The notes under the pieces were generated by a model, which saw only the letters and a program-made list of their open reading frames with translations, searched no databases and was not told where the DNA came from. Below, in pieces: positions 56,160 through 64,000 of a DNA stretch of 64,000 bases. The position numbers and the translations under genes are program-made. How positions within the stretch are numbered: the first letter of the stretch is position 1; every line of letters begins with the position of its first letter. Source of the DNA: Chromatium weissei (GTDB taxonomy: Bacteria > Pseudomonadota > Gammaproteobacteria > Chromatiales > Chromatiaceae); NCBI RefSeq assembly GCF_016583765.1, contig NZ_NRRR01000001.1:620001-684000 (forward strand). Reading direction: 5' to 3'.

Positions 56160-56294
56160 TTAGAACCAGGGTTGATAAACCCAAGTGACCACGTGAACAA
56201 CACACGCGATCATCACCCAGCTCCAAGTGCCATGCTTCCAATGCTCATGAAATTCTTTTGCTTGTGCGTCGGTCAAACCTGACAGATTAGCCAT
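56160..56294 (-). CDS. pucB: light-harvesting complex beta subunit (LH2 type)
   Basis: This 44-aa protein reads MANLSGLTDAQAKEFHEHW, then a single helix with CVVHVVTWVYQPWF. His34 is the bacteriochlorophyll ligand and His16/His18 match the upstream histidines of beta subunits. The length and the AKEFHEHW block are diagnostic. The ATG has ggagac upstream. It is the first gene of the operon and is directly preceded by three PpsR/CrtJ-type boxes. Confidence 0.9.
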   Translation of the reverse strand: MANLSGLTDAQAKEFHEHWKHGTWSWVMIACVVHVVTWVYQPWF

Positions 56295-56335
56295 GAAGAT
56301 GTCTCCAACGAAGAATAAGTAGCCTTAGTTCGGCT

Positions 56336-56353
56336 TGTGTAGGCTCGCCAACA
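56336..56353. promoter_or_regulatory. PpsR/CrtJ-type box 1 (TGT-N12-ACA)
   Basis: TGTGTAGGCTCGCCAACA fits the TGT-N12-ACA palindrome bound by the photosynthesis repressor PpsR/CrtJ. It is 42 bases upstream of the pucB start, in the probable leader. Confidence 0.6.
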
Positions 56354-56385
56354 ACTTTTCGTTATGTCGTCTGCGATACCGTGAG

Positions 56386-56403
56386 TGTTAGTTTAGCCTG
56401 ACA
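56386..56403. promoter_or_regulatory. PpsR/CrtJ-type box 2, covering the -10 region
   Basis: TGTTAGTTTAGCCTGACA matches TGT-N12-ACA and contains the predicted minus-strand -10 element (TAAACT, 56390-56395). Confidence 0.65.
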
Positions 56404-56417
56404 CAGACCTATGTCAA
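56390..56417 (-). promoter_or_regulatory. predicted sigma-70 promoter of pucBA
   Basis: On the minus strand a perfect -35 TTGACA (56412-56417) is followed after 16 bases by TAAACT (56390-56395) as -10. Both hexamers overlap TGT-N12-ACA boxes, so repressor binding would block RNA polymerase directly. Confidence 0.55.
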
Positions 56418-56429
56418 GATTTATTTACA
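56412..56429. promoter_or_regulatory. PpsR/CrtJ-type box 3, covering the -35 region
   Basis: TGTCAAGATTTATTTACA matches TGT-N12-ACA. Its left half-site is part of the -35 hexamer of the puc promoter. The thiD gene starts 70 bases to its right, so this repressor could also touch thiD expression. Confidence 0.65.
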
Positions 56430-56498
56430 CCTGCATTGTCACACACATTCAAACCGCGTCTGCTGCCGCGCATTCTAAAGGTCAACAATTTGAAATAT

Positions 56499-57299
56499 AT
56501 GAATAATCAGGACAATTTAACGCGTCCGCTGGTGCTCTGTCTCGGTGGTCACGATCCCAGCGGCGGCGCGGGAATTCTCGCCGACGCAGAAGCCGTCGCC
56601 GCTGCCGGAGCGTTTGCAATCACGGTGATTACCGCATTGACCGAGCAGAACACCTGTGGACTGCGTCAGCTTCATTCGCAGCCGCCCGCGCAAATCGCTG
56701 CCCATTGGCGAACATTGCTGGCTGACCGAGCGCCAGCCGTGCTCAAAATCGGTTTGATCGGCAGCGCCGCCATCGCTGACACCATTTCGGAATTGTGCGC
56801 AGAACTGCCGACGCTGCCGGTGATTCTCGATCCGGTGCTGGCGACTGGCGCGGGTCAAACGGTCGCCGATGCTGCGTTGTTGCAGCAGTTGCGCGAGCGA
56901 TTGATTCCGCGTTGTCTGCTCATCACGCCCAATGTGCCGGAAGCGCAACTGCTCACCGGTGCGCAATTGCCGGACGATTGCGCCGAGCATTTGCTGGCGC
57001 TGGGTGCGCGATGGGTGCTGATTACCGGAACGCACGATGACACCGCGCAGGTCACCAATCGGCTGTACGGCGCTGATGGAACGCGCCAGGACTGGAATTG
57101 GCCACGTTTACCGGGTGAATATCACGGCTCCGGTTGCACGCTGACGAGCGCCATTGCTGGACGTTTGGCAATGGGAATGCCGCTGCTCGATGCGATTGCC
57201 GCAGCGCAGAATTTCACTTGGCACAGTTTGCAGCGCGCATTTCGCACTGGGCGCTGTCAATTGACACCGAATCGTTCATCACTGGAATTGCCGCAATGA
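56499..57299 (+). CDS. thiD: hydroxymethylpyrimidine/phosphomethylpyrimidine kinase
   Basis: ThiD phosphorylates HMP and HMP-P for thiamine synthesis. The 266-aa protein has LCLGGHDPSGGAGILADAEA at the N-terminus, VITALTEQNTCG, LDPVLATGAGQT and the anion-hole/catalytic region GEYHGSGCTLTSAIA. The ATG at 56499 gives the normal family length. No TPP riboswitch was recognised upstream. It overlaps thiE (ATGA). Confidence 0.93.
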   Translation: MNNQDNLTRPLVLCLGGHDPSGGAGILADAEAVAAAGAFAITVITALTEQNTCGLRQLHSQPPAQIAAHWRTLLADRAPAVLKIGLIGSAAIADTISELCAELPTLPVILDPVLATGAGQTVADAALLQQLRERLIPRCLLITPNVPEAQLLTGAQLPDDCAEHLLALGARWVLITGTHDDTAQVTNRLYGADGTRQDWNWPRLPGEYHGSGCTLTSAIAGRLAMGMPLLDAIAAAQNFTWHSLQRAFRTGRCQLTPNRSSLELPQ

Positions 57300-57931
57300 C
57301 CGCATCGTTGGCTGGTTTATATGCCATTACTTCCGACACCGCGCCGAGCGTTGCCGCGCTGGTCGCTCAAGTCGCTGCTGCGATTGACGGCGGAGCGCGA
57401 TTGATTCAATACCGCGATAAACGCGCCAGCTCCGTTGAACGTCACGCTCGCGCCGCTGCACTGCTGGCGTTGTGCCGAGCCGCGAACATTCCGTTAATGA
57501 TCAATGATGATGTGGCGCTGGCGCTGGCCATTGGCGCGGACGGTGTTCACCTCGGACGCGATGACGCGAATGTGCATTCGGCTCGCGCTCGACTCGGTGA
57601 CGCGGCAATCATCGGCGTGTCCTGTTACGACGCTTTCGCGCTGGCGAAAACAGCCGCTGCGGCGGGCGCGAATTACGTCGCGTTCGGCAGCTTTTTTGCC
57701 TCAGCAACCAAACCTCACGCCGTTCGTGCTGACCCAGCGTTACTCACTGCCGCACGACGGGAACTTGCCGTGCCCTGCGTTGCGATTGGTGGAATCACGC
57801 CGCAAAATGGCCGCGCATTGATCGCAGCGGGGGCGCACATGCTCGCCGTTATCACCGGCGTGTTTGATCAGCCCGATATTGCCGCCGCTGCGCGTTCCTA
57901 TTCCAATTTATTTATCAAGGAGTTGATCTGA
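57296..57931 (+). CDS. thiE: thiamine-phosphate synthase
   Basis: ThiE couples HMP-PP and thiazole phosphate. The 211-aa TIM-barrel protein has GLYAITSD, ARLIQYRDKRAS, LMINDDVALALAIGADGVHL, IIGVSCYDA, YVAFGSFFASATKP and AIGGITPQN, all family motifs. Its ATG overlaps the thiD stop, and its stop is followed directly by hemL, so the three form one operon. Confidence 0.94.
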   Translation: MTASLAGLYAITSDTAPSVAALVAQVAAAIDGGARLIQYRDKRASSVERHARAAALLALCRAANIPLMINDDVALALAIGADGVHLGRDDANVHSARARLGDAAIIGVSCYDAFALAKTAAAAGANYVAFGSFFASATKPHAVRADPALLTAARRELAVPCVAIGGITPQNGRALIAAGAHMLAVITGVFDQPDIAAAARSYSNLFIKELI

Positions 57932-59218
57932 ATGAGCCGTTCCCATGACCTGTTCACCGCCGCCCAACGTCACATTCCCGGTGGAGTTAATTCGCCGGTG
58001 CGGGCGTTTCGCGGTGTCGGTGGCGACCCGGTATTTTTTGAGCGCGCCGCCGGAGCCTATGCCTTTGATGCGGACGGCAAGCGTTATGTCGATTATGTGG
58101 GTTCGTGGGGGCCGATGATTCTCGGTCATGCGCATCCCGAAGTGCTGACGGCAGTGCGCAATCAGCTCGACAAAGGGCTGTCGTTTGGTGCGCCGACCGA
58201 GCAAGAAACCACGATGGCCGATAAGGTCTGTGAATTGGTTCCGAGCATGGATTTGGTGCGGATGGTCAGTTCCGGTACGGAGGCGACGATGAGTGCGTTG
58301 CGGCTGGCGCGGGGCTACACCGGACGCGACAAGATCGTCAAATTTGAAGGCTGTTATCACGGTCACGCTGATTCGCTGCTGGTGAAAGCTGGTTCCGGTG
58401 CGCTCACGCTCGGCGAACCGAGTTCACCGGGCGTTCCGGCGGCGCTGGCCGAATTGACAATTACGTTGCGTTACAACGATTTAGCACAGGTGCGCGAGAC
58501 TTTTGCGGCAATCGGTTCGGAAATCGCCTGCATCATCGTCGAACCCGTCGCCGGCAATATGAATTGCATTCCGCCCGTGCCGGGCTTTTTAGAAGGACTG
58601 CGTGAAATTTGCGACCAGCACGGTGCGGTGCTGATTTTTGACGAAGTGATGACGGGTTTTCGCGTGGCGCTCGGCTGTGCGCAAGGGCATTACGGCATCA
58701 CGCCCGATCTGACGGCGCTCGGCAAAGTGATCGGCGGCGGAATGCCGGTCGGCGCATTCGGCGGCAAGCGCGAAATCATGTCGAAAATTTCCCCACTCGG
58801 GCCGGTGTATCAAGCTGGCACGTTATCGGGCAATCCAATTGCAATGGCTGCCGGATTAAAAACACTGGAATTGATTTCCGCGCCCGGGTTTTATGACCAA
58901 TTAACCGCCACCACCACCACCTTATTAAATGGTTTACAAACGCGAGCGAATCAAGCGGGAATTCCATTCAGCACCAATCAAGTCGGCGGCATGTTCGGAC
59001 TGTTTTTCACCAATGAAAAAGTGACGAATTACGAACAGGCAACTCAATGCAATCAAGAGCAATTTAAGGCATTTTTTCACGGAATGCTGGAACGCGGCGT
59101 GTATCTTGCGCCGTCGGCATTTGAAGCGGGATTTGTGTCGATTATGCACGGCGACGCGGAAATTCAAGCCACGCTTGATGCGGCAGCGGCGACCTTTGCG
59201 GCAATGACTGCCGGTTGA
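57932..59218 (+). CDS. hemL: glutamate-1-semialdehyde 2,1-aminomutase
   Basis: HemL makes 5-aminolevulinate by the C5 pathway, feeding heme, cobalamin and bacteriochlorophyll synthesis. The 428-aa PLP enzyme has [69 protein letters not shown] and the PLP-lysine motif [16 protein letters not shown]. Its ATG directly abuts the thiE stop. A strong terminator follows. Closeness to the puc operon and cob genes is suggestive but not unusual. Confidence 0.97.
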   Translation: MSRSHDLFTAAQRHIPGGVNSPVRAFRGVGGDPVFFERAAGAYAFDADGKRYVDYVGSWGPMILGHAHPEVLTAVRNQLDKGLSFGAPTEQETTMADKVCELVPSMDLVRMVSSGTEATMSALRLARGYTGRDKIVKFEGCYHGHADSLLVKAGSGALTLGEPSSPGVPAALAELTITLRYNDLAQVRETFAAIGSEIACIIVEPVAGNMNCIPPVPGFLEGLREICDQHGAVLIFDEVMTGFRVALGCAQGHYGITPDLTALGKVIGGGMPVGAFGGKREIMSKISPLGPVYQAGTLSGNPIAMAAGLKTLELISAPGFYDQLTATTTTLLNGLQTRANQAGIPFSTNQVGGMFGLFFTNEKVTNYEQATQCNQEQFKAFFHGMLERGVYLAPSAFEAGFVSIMHGDAEIQATLDAAAATFAAMTAG

Positions 59219-59240
59219 TATTCAATTGCAATAACTCAAT

Positions 59241-59277
59241 AAAACCGCCGCATTTCGCAGTGAAATGCGGCGGTTTT
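59241..59277. terminator. bidirectional intrinsic terminator
   Basis: A perfect 16-bp stem, aaaaccgccgcatttc / gaaatgcggcggtttt, with a 5-base loop and T tracts on both strands lies between convergent hemL and the dsbA-like gene. Confidence 0.93.
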
Positions 59278-59278
59278 T

Positions 59279-59932
59279 TTATAACGACGATATTCCTTCC
59301 TGTCGTACTTTCGCAATTAAACCATCGGCAATGGTTAATAAATCAGCCTGCGTTTTTGCGTCATTTCCTAATACGATATAACGCCCCGCCACAATCAATG
59401 TTGGCACTGCATCAATTTGATAACGACTCACCAATTGCTCGCTGCGGCTCAATTTCGTTTGAATATCAAAAGACTCGAATGCTGCTGTAAAGGCATCAAC
59501 ATTCAAACCCTGTTTATCAACCCATTCGGTAATGGCATCAGTCGTAAACAGTTTCAATCGTTGTTTATGCAGCGCATCAAATACTGCTTGATCAAATCGA
59601 TCTAAATCACCACTGCTTTCTAAAGTGAAAAAGAGCTTTGCTAATCCCGACCATGCCGAGCGTCCAAATGTGACCGGAATACGTCGAAAAGCCACATCAT
59701 TCGGCAGTTGTTTAGTCCAAGGCGTTAATAAGCGATTGAGATCACTACAATGCGGACACGCATAAGCAAAGAATTCAAGCACCTCAATTTTTCCAGCAGT
59801 ATCTGTTGGTTGCGATGGTTCAATGCGCCGCCAATCGCGTCCTTCGATTAAATCAGCAAAGGCCGGCGTGAATAGCGAAGCACTCAAAACACCCAATAGC
59901 AATTGATTAAAGTGACGACGACTGATAAGCAT
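59279..59932 (-). CDS. dsbA: thiol:disulfide interchange protein, DsbA family
   Basis: This periplasmic oxidase of 217 aa has the thioredoxin fold with active site CPHC (FFAYACPHCSDL, about residues 56-59) and the cis-Pro loop AVPTLIVAG. The N-terminal signal (about 1-26, ending TPAFA) contains SRRHFNQLLLG, which resembles a twin-arginine motif. It introduces disulfides in exported proteins. The stop codon abuts the terminator. It is downstream of the TPR-methyltransferase gene by 44 bases. Confidence 0.88.
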   Translation of the reverse strand: MLISRRHFNQLLLGVLSASLFTPAFADLIEGRDWRRIEPSQPTDTAGKIEVLEFFAYACPHCSDLNRLLTPWTKQLPNDVAFRRIPVTFGRSAWSGLAKLFFTLESSGDLDRFDQAVFDALHKQRLKLFTTDAITEWVDKQGLNVDAFTAAFESFDIQTKLSRSEQLVSRYQIDAVPTLIVAGRYIVLGNDAKTQADLLTIADGLIAKVRQEGISSL

Positions 59933-59976
59933 TCAAAGCCTCACAAAAACAAGTTGAGATGACAATAAATAGTACG

Positions 59977-62241
59977 TTATGGCGCTTTCTGCATCCAGAA
60001 TTGATACATATTACCAAAAGTATTTGGATGTTCTTGCTCAAATTGATTCCAGTATTCAAGATTGGTTGCAGTTGGATCATCAGGAAAACAATTGCAATAA
60101 TCGTTAATCACTGCACTATCAACGACAAAACCCAAAAAGTTGAGTTTGAATTCACGCAACAAGTCAGCAATTTGCGGTAAAGTAAAATGATGTTCATTCA
60201 CATGAAATAGAAGATCACGACAACCGCTTAAACTGTGAAAATCAATTCCTGAAATCAATCGCTGATATTCTGGAACATCGGTTTGATTGATTAAGGCTTG
60301 TCGACAATGGCGAATATCATCAGCAGTCGCTTGATACCCTTGCGCTGCAATAAACTCTCGCGCTTTAATCACTGCTTGCCGCGCATATTTGCTATACAAA
60401 CCAAGAAACATAAATCCGCTCGGGCGCAAATGCGAAAGTAAAATTTTCCAGCCTACAATTGGGTTTTCTAAATGATGTAAAACGCCCGCCGATTCAATGA
60501 GATCAAATTGTAAATCAAGCGTATTCAATTGCAAAATATCTGCTTGCGCATAACGTAAATTGGTGATGCCTAATTCAACAGTTTTGCGTTGTGCATAACT
60601 CAAACTGGCGAGTGAAAAATCAATTGCTAATACCTGCGAATCAGCAAAACGCAAAGCGGTGTCAATCGAATGCAAACCAGTGCCACAACCGGCAATTAAA
60701 ATATCAGCATTCACCTGTTTTTGTAATAGATGAAATTGAATCAATGGAAACTGCTGATGTATAAACGCATCAATGGTTAATGCTTGTGTCAATGCGGCTG
60801 TTTTTACCCAACGCGGATAGGGATTTTCTTCGTATTGGTTTTTAACCAGTGTCGAAATTCCAGACTCAATTGGTGTGAGTTGCGGCATGTTGTGGCGATA
60901 TTCGCTTTGTTGCTGTGGTTCGCGGAGATGCTGAATTAAAAGAGCGGTAATTGGTGCGAGTGATGGATAATCAAATAATGTTGCGGCAGCGGGTAAACAA
61001 TCGAGAGAACAATAAGCGGAAAATGTCGCTATTTGCCATGCGGAAATTGGCAATTGATGTTCAATTGCAGTTGTTAACCGTTGTTTTAGTTCGGTAATGC
61101 GGGCGGTTTCATCATCAGTCACAGCAAAGACGTATTCATTGAGATAGCATTGAATGGCGATAATTTGCAATAACTGTAATTGTGCTGGTGATGCTATATC
61201 GATGTCGACTGCTCGCAACATTGAATAGCGTAATTGTGTTAAAAGCCGCTCTAATTCAGTATCACAAATGGGTATGGTTTCCATTACAGACACGAACAAT
61301 GTGTCATTGATCAGTGCCTCAATTTCAATTGGATTCAGCAATTCTTGAATTGGTAACTGTGCTAACGGTGTGAGTTCGATAAGCTGAATTGCTTTACGAA
61401 TTGTTGAATTGAATTTGATGAAATTACAACTCACTTCTACTAATTGACTTGGACGACACCAGCCTTCTTGAAGTGCCCGTAAAAGCAATTGACGTGCTGA
61501 TAAATCATCATATTGAAAATGCAGCCATTTTAGGCAATTGGCGCAATTGATTTTGGCGTAATTAAAATTTGGTTTCAATTCAAGGGCGCGGCGATGCTGC
61601 GCCAGCGCATCGTGATAACGTCCAAGCTCCTGCAAAACTAAGCCTAAGTTGTTGTATGCTTGAGCAAAATTCGGTTTAAGTGCCAGTGCTCGCACATAAC
61701 CCGTCAGCGCCTCGGTCGGTCGGCGTAGCGTTTTCAAAATGTTCGCTTGATCGTTGATTGCAATCGCAAAATTCGGACGCAGCGTCAGTGCCTGCGTGAG
61801 ACAAGCCAGTCCTTCTTCTACATGACCGAGTTGTGCCAGCACATTGCCGCGATTGGCGTGGGCGCTGGCGTAATTCGGTTGCAATACCAGTGCTTGATTG
61901 AAGCAATCGAGCGCCTCTTTCAATTGATTCAAATCTTGCAACGCTTTACCTAAACTGTTAATGGATTCAGTATCATAGGGCGCAAGTTCCACTGCGCGCT
62001 TGAGCACTGGAAGCGCTTCGCGCTGCCGATCAGCAGCCAATAATAGCGTTCCCAATGCTTTCCAACTAAATGCGGCATTGGAATAACGCTGAATGAATTG
62101 CCGCGCCAGTATTTCGCCTTCTGCGAATTGTTCGCTTTTGAATAAGGCGATGAGAGATTCCTGTTCAACGAGCGTGGGCATTGCTGTTGAATGCGATGAA
62201 CGTGAATGCGCAGATGATTTGATTTGTTTTTGGTTGTGCAT
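59977..62241 (-). CDS. TPR protein with C-terminal class I SAM methyltransferase
   Basis: The 754-aa cytoplasmic protein has about seven TPRs in residues 25-260 (for example YASAHANRGNVLAQLGHVEE), a helical middle region, and a methyltransferase domain with motif I ILIAGCGTGLHSIDTALRF, VLAIDFSLASLSYAQRK and a LIESAGVLHHLENP motif. Similar TPR-methyltransferases occur in several copies in Chromatiales and methanotroph genomes, often near glycosylation genes. Substrate is unknown; a protein or glycan is plausible. It shares the TPR style of the GT41 protein at 44.8 kb. Confidence 0.8.
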   Translation of the reverse strand: MHNQKQIKSSAHSRSSHSTAMPTLVEQESLIALFKSEQFAEGEILARQFIQRYSNAAFSWKALGTLLLAADRQREALPVLKRAVELAPYDTESINSLGKALQDLNQLKEALDCFNQALVLQPNYASAHANRGNVLAQLGHVEEGLACLTQALTLRPNFAIAINDQANILKTLRRPTEALTGYVRALALKPNFAQAYNNLGLVLQELGRYHDALAQHRRALELKPNFNYAKINCANCLKWLHFQYDDLSARQLLLRALQEGWCRPSQLVEVSCNFIKFNSTIRKAIQLIELTPLAQLPIQELLNPIEIEALINDTLFVSVMETIPICDTELERLLTQLRYSMLRAVDIDIASPAQLQLLQIIAIQCYLNEYVFAVTDDETARITELKQRLTTAIEHQLPISAWQIATFSAYCSLDCLPAAATLFDYPSLAPITALLIQHLREPQQQSEYRHNMPQLTPIESGISTLVKNQYEENPYPRWVKTAALTQALTIDAFIHQQFPLIQFHLLQKQVNADILIAGCGTGLHSIDTALRFADSQVLAIDFSLASLSYAQRKTVELGITNLRYAQADILQLNTLDLQFDLIESAGVLHHLENPIVGWKILLSHLRPSGFMFLGLYSKYARQAVIKAREFIAAQGYQATADDIRHCRQALINQTDVPEYQRLISGIDFHSLSGCRDLLFHVNEHHFTLPQIADLLREFKLNFLGFVVDSAVINDYCNCFPDDPTATNLEYWNQFEQEHPNTFGNMYQFWMQKAP

Positions 62242-62249
62242 GAAAAAAC

Positions 62250-62813
62250 CTAGGGTGAAACCGATGAATTTTCTTTAATCGGTACGTAATACAGCCACGC
62301 ATCTTGATCGACTTTGAGATCAATTAAACTGGTATTGAGCACGTCGAGATGAACGTGAATTGGTGTTCCAGCGGGAATGATAATGCCGTAGCCAGCGGGA
62401 AAAATAATGCTGGTGTTGGTGATATTAGAACCGAGATAAGTACTACCAGAAGTGGCGTTATAATCGAATAAACCAGGGCCGGCGTATTTCATGCGAAAGA
62501 TGCAGCCTTGCGCATTGCCGCCGTGACATTGATACATTTCTGTGCGTGTGCTGATTTCTAAATCGGTATACAAATCAATATCTGCTTGCTCGGCAACGAC
62601 CACGCCAAGAATGGCAACCGGCGTTTCTGGTGTCCAGGTTCCGGCGCGATCAACGTGACAGGTTTGACCGCGATGACATAGCCCAGTTGTGGCTTTAATA
62701 ACTGCGGTTTGCAACGGTTGAATATCGGCAGCGTGGCTGGCGATGATGCCAGTGAAACTTAATGCCAACATCAATACACGAATAGAGGTATTCAATTGCG
62801 ATACGGAGTGCAT
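62250..62813 (-). CDS. secreted protein of unknown function
   Basis: The 187-aa protein has a signal peptide (VLMLALSFTGIIASHAADI, cleavage about residue 29) and a beta-rich mature part with cysteines LCHRGQTCH and CHGGNAQGC that could form two disulfides. No family is recognised. It lies 8 bases before the TPR-methyltransferase gene and close to the dsbA-like gene, which could form its disulfides. Confidence 0.65.
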   Translation of the reverse strand: MHSVSQLNTSIRVLMLALSFTGIIASHAADIQPLQTAVIKATTGLCHRGQTCHVDRAGTWTPETPVAILGVVVAEQADIDLYTDLEISTRTEMYQCHGGNAQGCIFRMKYAGPGLFDYNATSGSTYLGSNITNTSIIFPAGYGIIIPAGTPIHVHLDVLNTSLIDLKVDQDAWLYYVPIKENSSVSP

Positions 62814-62840
62814 GAAAAATCCTAATTTAGGTGAATGAAC

Positions 62841-63515
62841 TCAATCAGCCAGATTGAGATTTGGTGTGTGACCGGCAGCGACATAAATCGCACGTTCTGC
62901 CACTGTGGTGGCGCGATCAGCAACGCGTTCGTAATTGTGCACGATCCACAATAAATAAGTGCCGATCAATGCAAAACTGGCATCCATTTGCATTTGATCG
63001 AGGACGCGTTTAACTAATGCGGCTTCATCGCGGTCAACCTGCGCTTCGTGAATAACCGCAGCTCTAGCCGTTGTTTCATCGCCATTGGAAATAAATGCGT
63101 CTAATGCTGCGGCAAGCATGTTCATTGCGTTATCGGCAACATCGAGAATAGCTAAAACGGGTTCTTGCGGTAATGGTGTTTCACCGATTTTAAGCATTAC
63201 GCTGGCAACATCTGCGGCGTAATCGCCAATACGTTCCAATTCCGAAACCAATTCCATGCACGAGCCGAGTGCGCGCAAATCTTCTCCGGCTGGTTTATAT
63301 GCGGCGAGTGTGACTAAGCATTGTTGTTCTAATGCGCGGCGTTGTTGGTTTATTTCTGCATCTGCGGCAATGATTTGCGCGGCAAGGTCGAGATCGTGTG
63401 TTTTAAGACAGATCACTGACCGCTGTAATGCGTGAATCACCCGTGTACCGAGATCGCCAATAGCAGCTTGAAGCTGGGCACGTTTTTTTTGTACCAGACT
63501 GATGGTATCGGGCAT
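62841..63515 (-). CDS. phoU: phosphate signalling protein PhoU
   Basis: PhoU links the Pst phosphate transporter to PhoR control. The 224-aa helical protein has two PhoU repeats, each with the metal-binding pattern: DAEINQQRRALEQQCL in the first and HEAQVDRDEAALVKRVL in the second, plus SELERIGDYAADVA and NYERVADRATTVAERAIYV. It is the first gene of a possible minus-strand unit. No pst or phoBR genes are within the window. Confidence 0.92.
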   Translation of the reverse strand: MPDTISLVQKKRAQLQAAIGDLGTRVIHALQRSVICLKTHDLDLAAQIIAADAEINQQRRALEQQCLVTLAAYKPAGEDLRALGSCMELVSELERIGDYAADVASVMLKIGETPLPQEPVLAILDVADNAMNMLAAALDAFISNGDETTARAAVIHEAQVDRDEAALVKRVLDQMQMDASFALIGTYLLWIVHNYERVADRATTVAERAIYVAAGHTPNLNLAD

Positions 63516-63717
63516 TGAAATAACCTCATTTCAAGAGTTAAAAAAGTCGAACACTGGAAATAAATGCACGAGAATTAACAGTGATGCTGTTCTAAAAAAT
63601 TGCTGTGTCATGAATGAATAGTGCGTCATATTGCTTACAGTTTCTAAGTCAACAATTTGGTTTTCTAAAAGCTCTCCGGTAAACTTCCGTGCATTCGCCA
63701 AACTGAGAATAACGATA

Positions 63718-64000
63718 ATGTCATCTTTAGCAATTATCGGTGGTTCGGGTTTTTCAAAACTTTCTGGTCTTGTAATACAGGACGCTCATCCGGTGGAAAC
63801 GCCATACGGTGCGACCTCTGCTCCGGTCACTCGCGGTACGCTCAACGGGAATGCGGTGTTATTTCTTCCGCGTCACGGCGCTGGGCATCATTTACCACCA
63901 CATCTTATTAACTATCGTGCCAATTTGTGGGCGCTGCGTTATTGCGGTGCGGAGCGCGTGGTGGGATTGGCAGCAGTCGGTGGAATTGCGCCACGTTTTG
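63718..64000 (+). CDS. S-methyl-5'-thioadenosine/thioinosine phosphorylase (C-terminus beyond window)
   Basis: The first 94 codons are present. LAIIGGSGFSKLSG at the N-terminus, a phosphate-binding loop FLPRHGAGHHLPPHLINYRA and NLWALRYCGAERVVGLAAVGGI match the PNP/MTAP family. In Gammaproteobacteria this branch is often a methylthioinosine phosphorylase (MTIP); the deciding residues are beyond the edge. The gene diverges from phoU across 202 bases that hold no other recognisable feature. Confidence 0.88.
   Translation, partial: MSSLAIIGGSGFSKLSGLVIQDAHPVETPYGATSAPVTRGTLNGNAVLFLPRHGAGHHLPPHLINYRANLWALRYCGAERVVGLAAVGGIAPRF

Noticed and set aside
56430-56498. TPP riboswitch upstream of thiD
   Set aside because: Only about 70 bases separate box 3 from the ATG, and no CUGAGA-type thi-box core is visible.

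Overview
The window comes from a phototrophic purple gammaproteobacterium, most likely a purple sulfur bacterium of the Chromatiales. The evidence is a light-harvesting beta/alpha gene pair (55.9-56.3 kb) behind three TGT-N12-ACA boxes of the PpsR/CrtJ type, a gammaproteobacterial-style division and cell wall (dcw) cluster, glutaminyl-tRNA synthetase, a DUF1840 protein, and the C5-pathway gene hemL. No rRNA, tRNA or CRISPR array was seen.

Layout. (1) 1-19.6 kb, minus strand: a dcw cluster read as rsmH-ftsL-ftsI-murF-mraY-murD, then an interruption of about 9 kb, then ftsW-murG-murC (murC runs off the left edge). murE is missing between ftsI and murF, and there is no mraZ before rsmH. The interruption (3.6-12.8 kb) is A+T-rich. 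It carries a truncated DUF1998 helicase tail, a short inverted-repeat element, two radical SAM enzymes, a DMT-family exporter, a membrane-anchored coiled-coil protein, a large exported-looking protein with two methyltransferase domains, a small secreted fibronectin-like protein and a dead IS605 tnpB. (2) 19.7-26.8 kb: an accessory island of small minus-strand modules (DUF4160/DUF2442 pairs, ParD/RelE-like, three HicA/HicB pairs, a PD-(D/E)XK protein and orphans). Each is followed by a copy of one composite repeat with terminator hairpins, and in nine cases the repeat supplies the TAG stop codon of the gene before it. (3) 26.8-47.3 kb: three large Ca-binding/RTX or S-layer-like secreted proteins (1733, 475 and 2373 residues). 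They lie divergently from a type I secretion ABC transporter, its membrane fusion protein and a TPR-GT41 (O-GlcNAc transferase-like) glycosyltransferase. This looks like one surface-layer export and glycosylation locus. (4) 47.3-49.7 kb: cobT-cobC-cobS, late cobalamin synthesis. (5) 49.7-53.0 kb, minus: glnS, a DinB-like protein and an orphan RND-type adaptor in one overlapping operon. (6) 53.2-55.8 kb, plus: a DUF1840 gene, mobB and a gspE-type secretion ATPase. (7) 55.9-59.2 kb: the light-harvesting pair (minus), then thiD-thiE-hemL (plus). (8) 59.3-64 kb: dsbA-like, TPR-methyltransferase, a secreted unknown and phoU (minus), then the start of a methylthioadenosine/methylthioinosine phosphorylase gene (plus, cut by the right edge).

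The most promising undescribed items are the surface-layer/T1SS/GT41 locus, the two-radical-SAM cluster placed inside the dcw operon, and the repeat family that provides terminators and stop codons to an array of unrelated small genes.
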